Made by a program: the position numbers and the translations under genes. The notes under the pieces were generated by a model. It searched no databases, had not been told where the DNA came from, and saw nothing but the letters and a program-made list of their open reading frames with translations. A stretch of 64,000 bases of DNA from Hygrophila difformis (taxonomy: Eukaryota > Streptophyta > Magnoliopsida > Lamiales > Acanthaceae). Location of the stretch: NCBI GenBank assembly GCA_030278955.1, contig JAOANR010000012.1, positions 709,858 to 773,857 of the forward strand, in the 5' to 3' direction. Of the stretch, positions 22,275-33,770 are shown one piece after another (within the stretch, counting starts at the first letter, position 1; every line of letters starts with the position of its first letter).

Positions 22275-23612
22275 TCAAGGGGTACCTTCAGAGTCATCCT
22301 CCCCCTCAGCTGGATCATCAAAAGAGTGTGGAAGTAAGGCAACCAGCTTTCGAACCTTCATTTTGAGCCCCATTTGCTTGTCATTCAGAGTGCCCAGCTC
22401 CTTCTCAACCTGCTGCAGCTCACTTCGAATATGATCAACCAAGGCTGACCCAAGCTTTTGGGGACCAAGCTTGAAGTCATTGTGGAGACCCTTAAGCCTA
22501 TAAGAAGGCAAGTGTTTCTTAACCTTGATGAAGGTTTCATCAGGTGCAAGCAGATGGCAAGAATGAGCTAACAAAGTGATAAGAGCAGGATAGGGCAATT
22601 GGGTATTCTTTTCAATCTTGTCACGAGAGAACCTCAACATATGCTTAATGATCAGGTAACCATAGTTAAGTATCTCAGGACATTCATCAATGGAATACAG
22701 AAATTTACCCATGAGAGAACTAAGCTGGCTAGCATTGGAAGTAGGCAGAAAATTTGAAGCAACAATCCTAAAAAGGCAGTTGTACTTCATAGACAAATCA
22801 GATGGACTCATAGCACGTCTACCAAAGGCAGATTTCATAGAGGCAGAGATAGTATAGGCTATGGTCGCTAGCTCAGCATTAAGCAAATCAAAAGGATTGT
22901 TCATATCAGTGTTGGTAGGAAGTTCCAACAACTCATTGAAAACAGAGGGTGTAAGATCAATCAGTTCACCACGAAGATAAATCTTACAGTACCAAGGGGA
23001 GACAGGATCAAAGATATCAGGATGCAAGTCGGCATAAAATTCACGAACAACATTGGGAGAATATCGCTTAAGAGTAGTGGCCCAAACAGAAAGATGCTTC
23101 TTCTCTAAATACTCAGAAAAACCAATTTGATCATAATACGGGTGCACATAGCATTCCTCAGATATGAAACCACGAGAGTTCAAGGTTTCCAAAGCATACC
23201 TTTCTCCATCAGCATAGAAGTATAGAGGAGAATGGGCGTCAGACTCCTTGAGAACAGGGGTAGACTTTTTCTTAGGAGCAGCCTTCTTAGACTTTTTCTT
23301 CGCAGGTTGTTTGGGCGTAGTGGGAACAGCCTTGCGCTTCCCTTTCTCATGAACCTTTCTCCGAAGATCATCCAGGGGAATATCATCAGGATCAATGTTG
23401 GATGGTTGTTCCTGGGTCATCGGAACATCCTCAGTAGGAGACCCACCAAAAGGGACTTGCTGAGCAGTGCCCGAGTGAAGCGGAGCATTGGTCTCAGGGT
23501 CCAACATTAGCAATCCGTCACCAGTAGCGACAGCCGAATGCGAGAGAGGTGAACTAGCGCCAGGAGGAACAGGGGCGGACGGAGACTGTAATACCCGAGA
23601 ATTTTGCAACAT
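22275..23612 (-). pseudogene. Extra ORF of the SIRE-like element: PF20167-like plant transposon protein, N-terminus replaced by LTR
   Basis: 445-residue frame. The first nine residues (MLQNSRVLQ) are encoded by antisense sequence of element B's LTR, so the native N-terminus is lost; SIRE-derived coding ends at 23586. A low-complexity region and a Lys/Pro-rich stretch (about residues 90-120, a possible nuclear localisation signal) precede a domain at about 140-350 (VREFYADLHP, CKIYLRGELIDLTPSVFNELLELP) resembling the family PF20167 found in plant retroelements. A helical Gln/Glu/Lys segment follows (about 390-425), then an acidic tail. Its position between pol and the 3' LTR is where SIRE elements carry an env-like ORF. 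Function unknown. Confidence 0.6.
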
Positions 23613-26478
23613 AAAATAAATAAATAAATGTAATAAACATGATAAGTGGATAAAGAATCATAAAAGATGAGAAATGGAATTTAAATTAAAAAGGAATCAA
23701 ATTCCGAGAACCCGGGAAGCCGAAGATAATTTAATCGAATAAATGGGTACACGGAAACCCAAAACCGATGGGCTCAATAACTCGAGTCCAAATGTAAATT
23801 TAGATTCGAATAAAATTAAGATAGGAAATCGGAGCCCGAAAATACCCCGGAAATCCGAATCCGGGAGCATAGAGGGATAGAAGTCCGAAAGAGAGGAGGA
23901 AAAGCACGACGGATCGCACGACCCGCCCGGACCGAAGTCCAGGCGGTATCCGCGCGGTGGCCACGCGGTCAATGGCTAGAAGGCGCGCCACGGCCGCGCC
24001 AGCCTACAGATTTGGCCGTTGCGAGATTCACTCGCCCGAATCCGGATTTTCCGACTTTGGTTGAACACCTTGCGGCTCAAGACTCACCAAGGCTGACCTT
24101 GGACGTCCCTAGGTCATGTCTATCTATATATAACACCTCTTTGAAGCCCCGAATATTTTTCAAAACCCTACGATACTCTCTATACACAAAACCCTAGATC
24201 CGGAAGTCGTCGGAGGCACAAAACCGAACAAGGGGACTGACTTGGACGAAAATTGGGAGCCTTTGATTGTCGGGGTAAGATCCGATCTATTCTTGTCCAT
24301 TCTTTTCCCGTTCTTGATTCAAAACGAATCCTAATTCGATCTTTTCCTATTCTAAACCCCCGATCCGGATCTAGAACGTAGAACCCGACGAACGGAGAGG
24401 ATAAACGGTGGACTGGAAGCCACGCCTCCGAAATCGACGTTCCCGGACGACTACAAATCTGTAAGTTAATACTTACATGGTTTTGGGAGTAACTAAAACA
24501 TTCAAACCTAAAAGTTTAACAAATCTTTCGTAAATCTGTCAACGTATGTTTTCTACCGGCGCAACAGTTTTGACGAATTTTTCCGAACCTTAAAACGTCT
24601 TCAAACGGAAAAACTTAAAACACGAAAAAAGTTTCTAAGACATAGATCTATTTACTATAAAAATTTCATAATTGTTCATTGTGTTTTGATATGCGAAAAC
24701 GACCACGAACAGACCTGCCTTTGGTTTAGATCTTGAAACGGCGGTAGATTCTTAGTCCGAACTTGAGGTTGATTTTTGACTTAGATCTAGACCGATTCAG
24801 GATTGGTGCTAAACATAGGAGTTGTAGATCTATACGTTAGGAACACCTCCGTAAATTTTCAGAATTTTTCGTGATGATTTGATATATGAAATCCACCCGA
24901 AACCGAACTGCTAGGATGTGGATCTTGGAATTCTTGACAGAACTTAGGTCAGAACTTGACGATGTTTTTGACTAGGGTTCTAGGCCGATTTAGATCTTTA
25001 GCTGAACATGAAAGTTGTAGACAAATGTCTTAAGAAGGTCTCTGTAAAATTTCGTTGAGTTTGGAGTTGATTTGCTATGGTAGATCTTGAAAATCTTGAA
25101 CTGTTGTATATGAAATTCGGACAGATTAATGATATGACAAAAATTGTTGTATTTGACCTATTTCGGTATCTCAGATTGAAAAAGTTAAAACATGAAAGTT
25201 GTTCATCTCAATGTTTCTGAGTCAGTGGTAAAATTTCAGAATTTTTGGACTTAAAATAGATTTTTAATGAATTTTGAAGTAAACGGTGGTTGACCGAGTC
25301 AAATCTTGAAAAATCTTGTTGAAAAGGATTTTAAATGATATCGGAGCGAGTGGCGTCCCGAAATAGTATATTTTGAGAAACTTACTAAATTTGTGGAATT
25401 GGCCTTTAAGGCTTAAATGAGTGGAAACTCCTTTGAGATAAAATACATGAACAAACATTTTCGAAATCCCGTTATAGCTAGTTTGAGCTTTCTACGTAGA
25501 GGGTGAGTGCTCCATCGGGTGCCCCTCTAGCTTTTTGCTTCGTGCCTTAACGGACGAGAGTGTCCTATGTAGGGGGTGAGTGCTCCATCGGGTGCCCCTC
25601 TAGCTTTTTGCTTCGTGCCTTAACGGACGAGAGTGACCTATGTAGGGGGTGAGTGCTCCATAGGGTGCCATCTAGCTTTTTGCTTCGTGCCTAAACGGAC
25701 GAGAGTAATCTATGTAGGGGGTGAGTGCTCTGCAGGGTGCCCTCCTAGCTTTGCACATCGTGCCTGATTGGACAATGGTGTTGAACATGAGAAAATGTGC
25801 CAAAACAGCGAGAGAAATTTAACTACAAACAAAATCTTGATACTCGGCTAGGGATTAACGGGAAAATTTAAACTTTCCTTTGCTTATTTAAATTATGCTT
25901 TTAAATTATGTTATGCAATTATTTACCGTGGAAGCTATATTGTGATTTTATGGAATCTCTGTCTATTTAATTATGAAATTAAATTATTGTTAGATAAATG
26001 TATTAAATTATGGGGTATTGTGTACATTTTTTCTTTAAATTTAACTAATGGCTTTGAAACCCTATAATCCTGTATGTGTTAACTTACTCAGCACGTTGTG
26101 CTGACCAAAACCATTACTTTCTTTTTCCTTCAGAACTGAAGAATATGCATCATCATATGCATTCATGGGAATGTTGCGGAACACTTCATTTTTAAATCTT
26201 GCGCTAGACTAGAAATTTCATGAACGGGCCTGTTTAACCCGTGATTAGGCCATGTTGGTCCTATACTTAAATTCCGCTGCAATACATATATGTAAATATT
26301 ATTTTCCGCTGCAACTTTGATGTATTATTTTTAAACTATATGAATGGGCTGTTTGAATGTTTTAAATTCTGAAAACCATAGCCTTGCATCTCTTTAGCAA
26401 GCTCGGAGAAACCGTGTCTTGCTAGGGAGGTGTGGCGGTGACATCCCGACCTGGGTGACCAAAAACCGGGGTGTTACA
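23587..26478 (+). repeat. Element B 5' LTR (2892 bp)
   Basis: TGTAATACCC...GGTGTTACA. GC-rich upstream box at about 23905-24010; TATA box CTATATATAAC at 24123-24132; donor-like CTGTAAGTTAAT at 24461; four tandem repeats of about 73 bp at 25501-25790; acceptor-like TTTTTCCTTCAG ending at 26133. Confidence 0.93.
25501..25790 (+). repeat. Tandem repeat in element B 5' LTR, about 4 x 73 bp
   Basis: Four head-to-tail units starting GGGTGAGTGCTC at about 25501, 25574, 25647 and 25719, the last two diverged. The same array is in the 3' LTR (50736-51010), and a related array in reverse orientation is in solo LTR D. Confidence 0.85.
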
Positions 26479-26481
26479 AGT

Positions 26482-26494
26482 TGGTATCAGAGCC
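26482..26494 (+). other. Element B primer binding site (initiator tRNA-Met)
   Basis: TGGTATCAGAGCC begins 3 nt after the 5' LTR. Confidence 0.9.
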
Positions 26495-27200
26495 AGGCTA
26501 TTTTTAAACTATTATTTTTAAAACCATTATTATTTTTAAACTATTATTAATATTTTGACTATTATTCTAAATTTTAAAGTATTATTTCCATGGAGAAAAT
26601 TTTATTTTAAAACCCATGAAAAAATATATATATATAGTGCATTAAATTATTTTTGGGGGGAAATCATTAATTGCATTTGTATATTGCATCTCTTCTATGA
26701 ACTTAGAATCTTGGCGAATTCGAACTTGGAATCTTGGCGAATTTTAACTTAGAATCTTGGCGAAGTTAACCTAGAATCTTGGCGAATATTAACTTAGACC
26801 TTTTTGCTTGCACTAGATGACTTAGACGCTTGACATCAAATTAGAAACGCTCACTAGAGACTGATCTTGCCTTAGTTCTAGATAGCGTTCATCTAAGCGC
26901 ACACCTACGAATCCCCGGCCTTAGCCATTCCTACTCTTGTACGAATTAGAAAATTTCCTTATGTGGAACAATAAAAAAATCAAGTTTTTATTAAAACACT
27001 CTCTATTCCAAAAATCTTGTTTGGTTTCCCAAACAACAAATCCGAAAATTCGAAATTCGAAATTTGAAACTCACGATGCTCTAAACGTGGCCTTATGGGC
27101 GCACGTTTAACACTAGATCTCATATATGACTTAGCAAATTTGTTGTTCAAGCGATCTATCTAAACACTGATAAACTAATCTATATACGTTATAACAGAAA
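26495..27200 (+). other. Element B leader without an ORF
   Basis: AT-rich leader similar to that of element F. It includes a short tandem motif (CTTAGAATCTTGGCGAA, several copies near 26700-26785). Unlike A, E and G it contains no extra coiled-coil ORF. Confidence 0.65.
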
Positions 27201-27269
27201 ATGGCACCTAGGAGAAACCCAAGGAAGGAACAAGACCAAAACCCGAACCCTCTTGAGAATAACGTATAG
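27201..27269 (+). pseudogene. Element B gag relic: first 9 and last 13 codons
   Basis: An intact 22-codon frame begins like F's gag (MAPRRNPRK) and ends like it (EQDQNPNPLENN). The 1050 nt between, equal to F positions 43445-44494, are absent and the frame is kept. The missing segment begins GTGAGT after AAG and ends AG before GA, matching a GT-AG intron. It would lack the gag domain and zinc knuckles, so it is not a working gag. Splicing before reverse transcription or a microhomology deletion (3 bp shared) could both explain it. Confidence 0.8.
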
Positions 27270-27270
27270 G

Positions 27271-27321
27271 CAGTTATGGGGACATAACTGAAGTCTTAAG
27301 GGGGAGAGGATGTGATACCCC
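27271..27321 (+). other. Element B hairpin 1, polypurine tract 1 and LTR-start-like sequence
   Basis: 8-bp stem CAGTTATG/CATAACTG with GGGA loop at 27271-27290, then TAAGGGGGAGAGGA (27297-27310), then TGTGATACCCC (27311-27321). Same order as in A, F, E and G. Confidence 0.7.
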
Positions 27322-27526
27322 GTAATAAAGTAGATGCATTTATTTTTGAGTTTGCTTCAACAATATGTATTCCAAACAAATAAGCAAACAAATTCAAATT
27401 GTTTTGAAATACGTTATGGCTTGATCCCTTCACAGGGTACGTAGGCAGCTTAGAAGTTTTAATTCTAAGTTCAGTCACAAAATAATAAAACAAACAAAAG
27501 ACCTTAGTACGAGAAAATCCGAAACA

Positions 27527-27565
27527 CAACTTCGAGGACGAAGTTGATTCTTAAGGAGGGTAGAC
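27527..27565 (+). other. Element B hairpin 2 and polypurine tract 2
   Basis: 8-bp stem CAACTTCG/CGAAGTTG with AGGA loop at 27527-27546, then AAGGAGGG at 27553-27560, 5 nt before the 3' LTR. Confidence 0.75.
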
Positions 27566-27891
27566 TGTAATACCCGAGAATTTTGCAACATAAAATAAAT
27601 AAATAAATAAATAAATGTAATAAACATGATAAGTGGATAAAGAATCATAAAAGATGAGAAATGGAATTTAAATTAAAAAGGAATCAAATTCCGAGAACCC
27701 AGGAAGCCGAAAACAATTTAATCGAATAAATGGGTACACGGAAACCCAACACCGATGGGCTCCATAACTCGAGTCCAAATGTAAATTTAGATTCGAATAA
27801 AATTAAGATAGGAAATCGGAGCCCGAAAATACCCCGGAAATCCGAATCCGGGAGCATAGAGGGATAGAAGTCCGAAAGAGAGGAGGAAAAG
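27566..27891 (+). repeat. Element B 3' LTR, first part
   Basis: Starts TGTAATACCCGAG like the 5' LTR and is cut by solo LTR D. The final AAAAG (27887-27891) is the target site, repeated at 49140-49144 where the LTR resumes. Confidence 0.92.
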
Positions 27892-30816
27892 TGTAACACC
27901 CGGATTTGATAACCCCGGATTTCAGAATTTAAAATATTCAAACAGCCCATTATAATATGATTTAAAAAAATCATAATATCAAAGTTGCAGCGGAAAGTAA
28001 TATTTACATACGTATAATGCAACGGAATTTAAGTATAGGGCCGACATGGCCAAAACACGGGTTAAACAGGCCCGTTCATGCAAGTTGTAATTAAATGCAG
28101 GAATTTAAAAATAGAGTTTCCCCGAATGTTCCCATGTATGCATATGATGATGCATAATCCTCATACTCTGAAAGAAAAAGGAAAAAGAAATATGGTTTGG
28201 TCAACACCTACTATGATCAAGGGGTTTCAAAATCTTTAATTAGATTTAAGAAAACATGTGCATACAAGACATGATTTAAATTTTATTCATCTAATAATAA
28301 TTTTAATCACATATTTGAAAAGACAAGGATTTCCACACGATCATAATTTAACACACGTATAAAGAGGCTTAATTAAATAATTAAATTTTTACTCCGAGGC
28401 ATGCATACAAACAACTCATCTATTAATTTAAAATTAATAATTTAATTGTGTACTTGAACATGCATTTAATCCATAATAACAATTTAATAAGATATGCAAA
28501 TTTAAAGACATAATTTTAAATGCATAATTTAAAGACGGGCATAAATAAATAAATACTTAAAAATATTAAATCTTTTATTTCCCCGCTACGTAACCATTTC
28601 TCAATATTTTGTATAGCCGGTGATCCGGCGGCCGCAGCCGTGTCGTAAGTATCTTGTATAGCCGGTGATCCGGCGGCCGCAGCCGTGTCGTATTTCAAGT
28701 ATTTCATTGGCCGTTTTGGCACAGTTTCTCATAACATTCACCCTCGGCCGTTTTGGCACGAAGCGAAAAGCTAGGGGGCGTTCTATTGAGCATTTCCCCT
28801 ACGTCGGTCACTCTCGGCCGTTTTGGCACGAAGCGAAAAGCTAGAGGGGCACTCCATCGAGCACTCACCCCCCTACATAGGTCACACTCGTCCGTCTAGG
28901 CACGATGCGAAAAGCTAGAGGGGCACTCTATCGAGCACTCACCCCCTACATAGCCAAGTATCTCATAGGTTTTAATTTAGTGTAACGGGATTTTTCAAAA
29001 GTATAGATATATCGTATTTCAAGGTCTCGACCGTTTGTTTCGATATTTCAAAATCTCTTCGATTTAAAATCATTTGACGTCACAGTTTACGCCTTTTTAA
29101 TTCAAAAATTCATTTCAAGTCGGAAAAAAATCTGAAATTTTTACAGTAAAACAAAAACGTCCTAACGAACAACTTTCGTGTTTTAACGTTTTCGAAATAA
29201 GTTGAGGAGACATGTCAAAAATCGAGTTTATTACGCAAGCAGAATTCTGTCCGGACTCAGGTTTGTCACAGTTCAAAGTTTCGACTTTTTAACATATCAA
29301 ATGGACTCCAAAAATTCTAAAATTATATATGCACATACTAGACATGATTATTTACAACTTTCATTTAGATTGCAAAGATCAAATCGGAATAGAAAATATA
29401 GAAACATTCTCATCAAGTTCGGATATGTTCACAGTCAGATTTCGAAAAGTCTTATCAAGGCAGTTTATGTTTGATGCGATTTGAAATAGCAAACATCGAC
29501 GAAAATATCTGAACTTTTTACACACCTAGATTTATGTGTTAGGATTAAAAGTCTAGTTTTGAGTTTTTCGGTTTGAACTCTCGAAATAGGGGTTTTGGTT
29601 CGATTTCAAACCTGTCACAGTTTCAAGTTCGAATCTCAAGGCAGGTTGGTTCTCAGCCGTTTCTGGATATCAAAACGCAATGAAAAATTATGAAAATTTT
29701 ACACAAACTAGATCTATGTCTTAGGAACGTTTTTCATGTTTTAAGTTTTTCCGTTTGAGCAGTTTTAAGGGTTCGAACAATTCACACAAAATTATTGCGC
29801 CGAGGGTTTTTCGTGTTGACAGATTTTAGAGTTATTAAATCCATATGTTTGGTTGCATTTTAAGTCACCCAAAACCAAGTAAGTATTAACTTACAGTGGT
29901 AAGGTGTTTGGTCGTCCTCGGGTCGCTTGGCTCGTCCAAATCCACTACGAACGGATCTCCTCAACGTCAAGCTTCCAACTTTGGCCACGATTTCAACTCG
30001 GAAGAATAAATCCAATGTTAGATCGAGTTTTCGGGTTCGAAAACTTAAATGAAAATCTATAAATGACTTACCCAAGTCTGGAGTACTAGAGACCTTGTGT
30101 TCTACGCCTCCTCCGTCGGTTTTCGTCGCCGGAAAGTGATCGGAAAGTTCGAAGTTGGTGGTTTTCGGGTGTTGGAAGAACATAGAGAGTTGGAGAGTGT
30201 TTTTGGGGTTGCTAGGGTTAGAGTCTCGAAAATGATCAGCCATATGACCTCCAAAACCGACCATATACACCTTCCATCAACCGGGATTGAGTTTCCAAAG
30301 TCGGGACACGAAAATATGGTAAGAAAATCGCCAAAACGCATCATGCCGCAGCTGCTGTCTTGGTGGCGCGGGGTTGGCGCGGTTTCTAGCCAAAAACCGC
30401 CCGGAGGGCGCGCGGCCTGGTCTGGGCCGTGCGTCCGGACTGGGCCGTGCGATCCCGTCGGGCCTTTTCTCCTCTCTTTCGGACTTCTGTCCTCCTACGT
30501 TTTCGGGCTCGATTTTTCGGGTCATTCTTGGATCATAAATTCTTATCTTAAATTTATCTATCTCGACTCAAATGAATTTCATGTTTGAAATCTTAAGTCC
30601 GTCGGTCTCGGGTTCGTCGGCTTCCAATTCGTCGTCTTTTGACTCCCGTGCAATAACTTGTGTAATTAAATTTCTTCCGACTTCACGGGTTCTTGGAATT
30701 AAAATTCTTTTCCTTCTTAAATTTAATTCCAATTATTTTGACTCGATTCATGGAATGTCTTCGGGCTTCCTTTCCCTCTTTTATTCTATTTTGAATTTTG
30801 AATCTATCGGCGTTTC
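27892..30816 (-). repeat. Solo LTR D, first part
   Basis: A minus-strand LTR (TGTAATACCCC at 49139 to GGGTGTTACA at 27892) of about 2990 bp in total, flanked by AAAAG on both sides and with no internal region of its own: a solo LTR, usually left by recombination between two LTRs. It contains GC-rich repeats near 28612-28690, a 74-bp-type repeat array near 28744-28955, and on the minus strand a donor-like CTGTAAGTTAATACTTAC near 29890. Element E is inserted near its distal end. Reading frames near 30097-30588 are compositional. Confidence 0.85.
28612..28955 (-). repeat. Repeat arrays in solo LTR D
   Basis: Two copies of a GC-rich unit (AGCCGGTGATCCGGCGGCCG) about 50 bp apart at 28614-28690. 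Three degenerate units of about 70 bp follow, containing GCACGAAGCGAAAAGCTAG (to 28955). The same modules occur in the LTRs of E/G and of B respectively. Confidence 0.75.
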
Positions 30817-33318
30817 TGTAATACCCGTAAATTTTAGAATATAAAAATAGGAATTAATCCAATAGGAGAGAAGGTTTTGTTTCCGAGAACCCGTAGACGC
30901 GGAAATGCACGGAAGTCAAAGGACGACGAATTAGAACCCGACGGACCAAAACCGATGGTCTTAGGATTTCAAGCATGAAATCGAATTGAGACGGAATAAA
31001 TTTATGATGAGAAGCATAATCCGGAAATGACCCGGAAAATCGAGCGCGAAAACGGGGAAGGATAGAAGTCCGAAAGAGAAGAGAAAAAGACCCGACGGAT
31101 CGGATCGCACGGACCCGCCCGGACCGCAGTCCAGGCGAGGGCCGCGCGCTGGCCGGGCGGGGTTTGGCCAAAAGGCGCGCCAACTCCGCGTGGCTCTACA
31201 GGTTTTGGCAACTTGCGCGTTTTCGGCGATTTCTTACCATAATTCGACCCCCCGACTTTGGAAAGTGGATTTTGAGCGGGGGAAGGAGTATTAGGTCGTG
31301 GGAGGGTTGTCTCCACCCCATTTTGCAGCCTCCAAAACCCTCCCAATTGACTCTCAAACTCACCCAAGCCGAAACACTTTCCGACGACTTCCCGACGACT
31401 TTCCGATCACTTCCCGGCGACGAAAACCGACGGAGGAGGCGTGGAATACAAGGTCCCTAGTGTTCTAATCTGTGGTAAGTCGTTCATAGATTTCCATTTA
31501 AGTTTTTGAACCCGAAAACTCGATCTAACATTGGATTTCTTCGTCCGATTTGAAATCGTGGCCAAAGTCGGAAGCTTGACGTTGAGGAGATCCGTTCGTA
31601 GCAATTTAGACGAGCCAGCGATCTTAGGACGACCAAAACTCCCTATCACTATAAGTTGAGCCTTCCATATCAATACGGGTGATTTAGGGGCGTCCGGTAT
31701 AGGCGTAATGTAACGAAACGTAAAAATCGAAATTAAAAACCCCAACGTGCGCAGTTTCTGTAATCGGCCTAAAACTCATATTTCGGGGATTCAATCCGAG
31801 AAACTCAAAACTAGAATTTTAATCCTAACACATAAATCTAGGTTGTGTAAAAATTTCAGACATTTTCGTTAACGTTTGCTATTTTAAATCGCATCGAAAA
31901 GAAACTGTTTTGACAAAACGTGTTGAAATCTGCCTATGAACATGTTCGAACTTAGTGAGTTTGTTTCTATATTTTGTAGTCCGATTTGATCTTTACAATC
32001 TAAATGAAAGTTGTAGATAATCATGTCTAGTATATGTGGTTAAAATTTCAGAATTTTTGGAGTCCATTTGATATGTCAAAAAGCCAATTTTCCGAACTGT
32101 GTCAAACCTGAGTCCGAACAGATTTCTGTTTGCATAATAAAATCAATTTTTGACATGTTTCCTCAACTTATTTCGAAAAAGTTAAAAGTTAAAACACGAA
32201 AGTTGTTCGTTAGGGTGTTTTGCATAAACTGTGAAGTTTTCAGATTTTTCGGACTTAAACCGAATTTTTAAATTGAAAAGGCGCAAACTGTGACGCTAAG
32301 ATACTTTTAAATCGAAGGATTTTGAAATTTTGAAACGGACGATCAAAGATTTGAAATACGATACATCTATACTTTTGAAAAACCCCGATACATTAAATCT
32401 AAACGATACATGAGATACTTGGTGGAGGGTGAGTGCTCTGCAGGGTGCCCCTCTAGCCTTTCTCTTCGGGCCTATAATGGACGAGAGAATTTGATGAGAT
32501 ATTGCGCCAATCGGCGGGAGAAACATGGCCTACTCTCTCGGGTTGTCCGTATGGATTTCTCGAGGTTCCGGAGCGGTACTGGGTATGGCAGATACGGCTG
32601 CGGCCGCCGGATCACCGGCTAAACGAGATACTTACGAAACGGTTGCGGCCGCCGGATCACCGGCTATACAAAACACTGAGAAATGGTTACGTAACGGGGG
32701 AAAATAAAAGATTTAATATTTTTGAGTATTTATTTATTTATGCATGCCTTTAAATTACGCATTTAAATTATGTCTTTAAATTTCATATCATGACTAAATT
32801 GTTATTGTGGATTAAATGCATGTTCAAGTACACAATTAAAATTATTATTTCCTTTAATTTCGTGAATACATGTTAGGAGTGGAATTTTAAATTATCTAAT
32901 TAAATCCCTTTATTGCTATGTTAGGATCGACTTACTCAGTATTTTATATACTGATAAAATTGTTGTTTTCTCTTTTCCTTTCAGTGTATGAAGATAATGC
33001 ATGAGCATATGCATTGGGGGATGGAAAAACTTAAACATTGCTTTTATTGCTTTTATGATACTTGCACAACGGGCATGTAAATCCCGAGTTTTGGCCATGT
33101 CGGCCCACTTTTTATTTTTTTCCGCTGCGATATATTATTACTACTATGTGTGTGGATGATACTTAATATTATTTTTAAATAGATTCCGGACTTGTTTTTA
33201 AACCTTTTTGCAATACCTATAGCCTTGCATCTCTTTGGCAAGCTCGGAGAATCCGTGTCTTGCTAGAGAGATGTGGCGGTGACATCCCGGCCTGGGTTAT
33301 CAAATCCGGGGTGTTACA
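30817..33318 (+). repeat. Element E 5' LTR (2502 bp)
   Basis: TGTAATACCCG...GGGGTGTTACA. GC-rich block with a GGCGCGCC site at about 31100-31200; donor-like GTGGTAAGTC at 31475; two copies of a GC-rich unit with GCGGCCGCCGGATCACCGGC at about 32600-32665; acceptor-like CTTTTCCTTTCAG ending at 32994. Confidence 0.93.
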
Positions 33319-33321
33319 AGT

Positions 33322-33335
33322 TGGTATCAGAGCCC
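33322..33335 (+). other. Element E primer binding site (initiator tRNA-Met)
   Basis: TGGTATCAGAGCCC begins 3 nt after the 5' LTR. Confidence 0.93.
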
Positions 33336-33770
33336 GGAATATTTTTAAGCTACTATTATTATTTCAAAATATTTTGAACTAAGTATTACTTTTAAATTTA
33401 TTATTATCATTATTATTTTTAAGACTACTAGTATTTTAGCCCAAAATTTGAGCCCAAAAAGTTTCTTACCCAATTAGTATAATATTTTGAGCCCAGAGGG
33501 GTTTAAATTATTTTGACCCAATAATTATAAATATTTATTTTAAGCCCAACCATTTCGGCCCAAATACCCATGTTTTTATTTCTTAAGTCCAAATTATTAT
33601 TTTTGGCCAATATAGAGGCCCAACTTTTTAAATCCATGATTAAATTTAAAAATACATTAAAATTAATTTTTGGGGGGATTGCATGTGCATATTCATGTAG
33701 ATTTAAATTCCTGCATATCATGACTTATATTCGAAACATACTCTAACTTTAACCTCCTTGTTGACATTAG

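Larger units (their letters stand above)
21088..23586 (-). mobile_element. SIRE-like Copia element, 3' part
   Basis: On the minus strand: an extra ORF (22275-23586), about 360 nt of spacer, a polypurine tract of the form CCACAAAAGGGGGAGAT, and an LTR of about 813 bp starting TGTTAGGG. This purine tract is characteristic of plant SIRE/Maximus Copia elements. Gag and pol are not in the window: element B was inserted within the ORF and the other half is not found after B's truncated right end. Confidence 0.65.

Noticed and set aside
28612..28955. Repeated units that could suggest a CRISPR-like array
   Set aside because: This is plant LTR sequence with few head-to-tail units, no regular spacers and the same modules in other LTRs.
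30097..30588. 163-codon frame in solo LTR D
   Set aside because: Overlapped by long frames on the other strand and caused by the GC-rich box; no domain.
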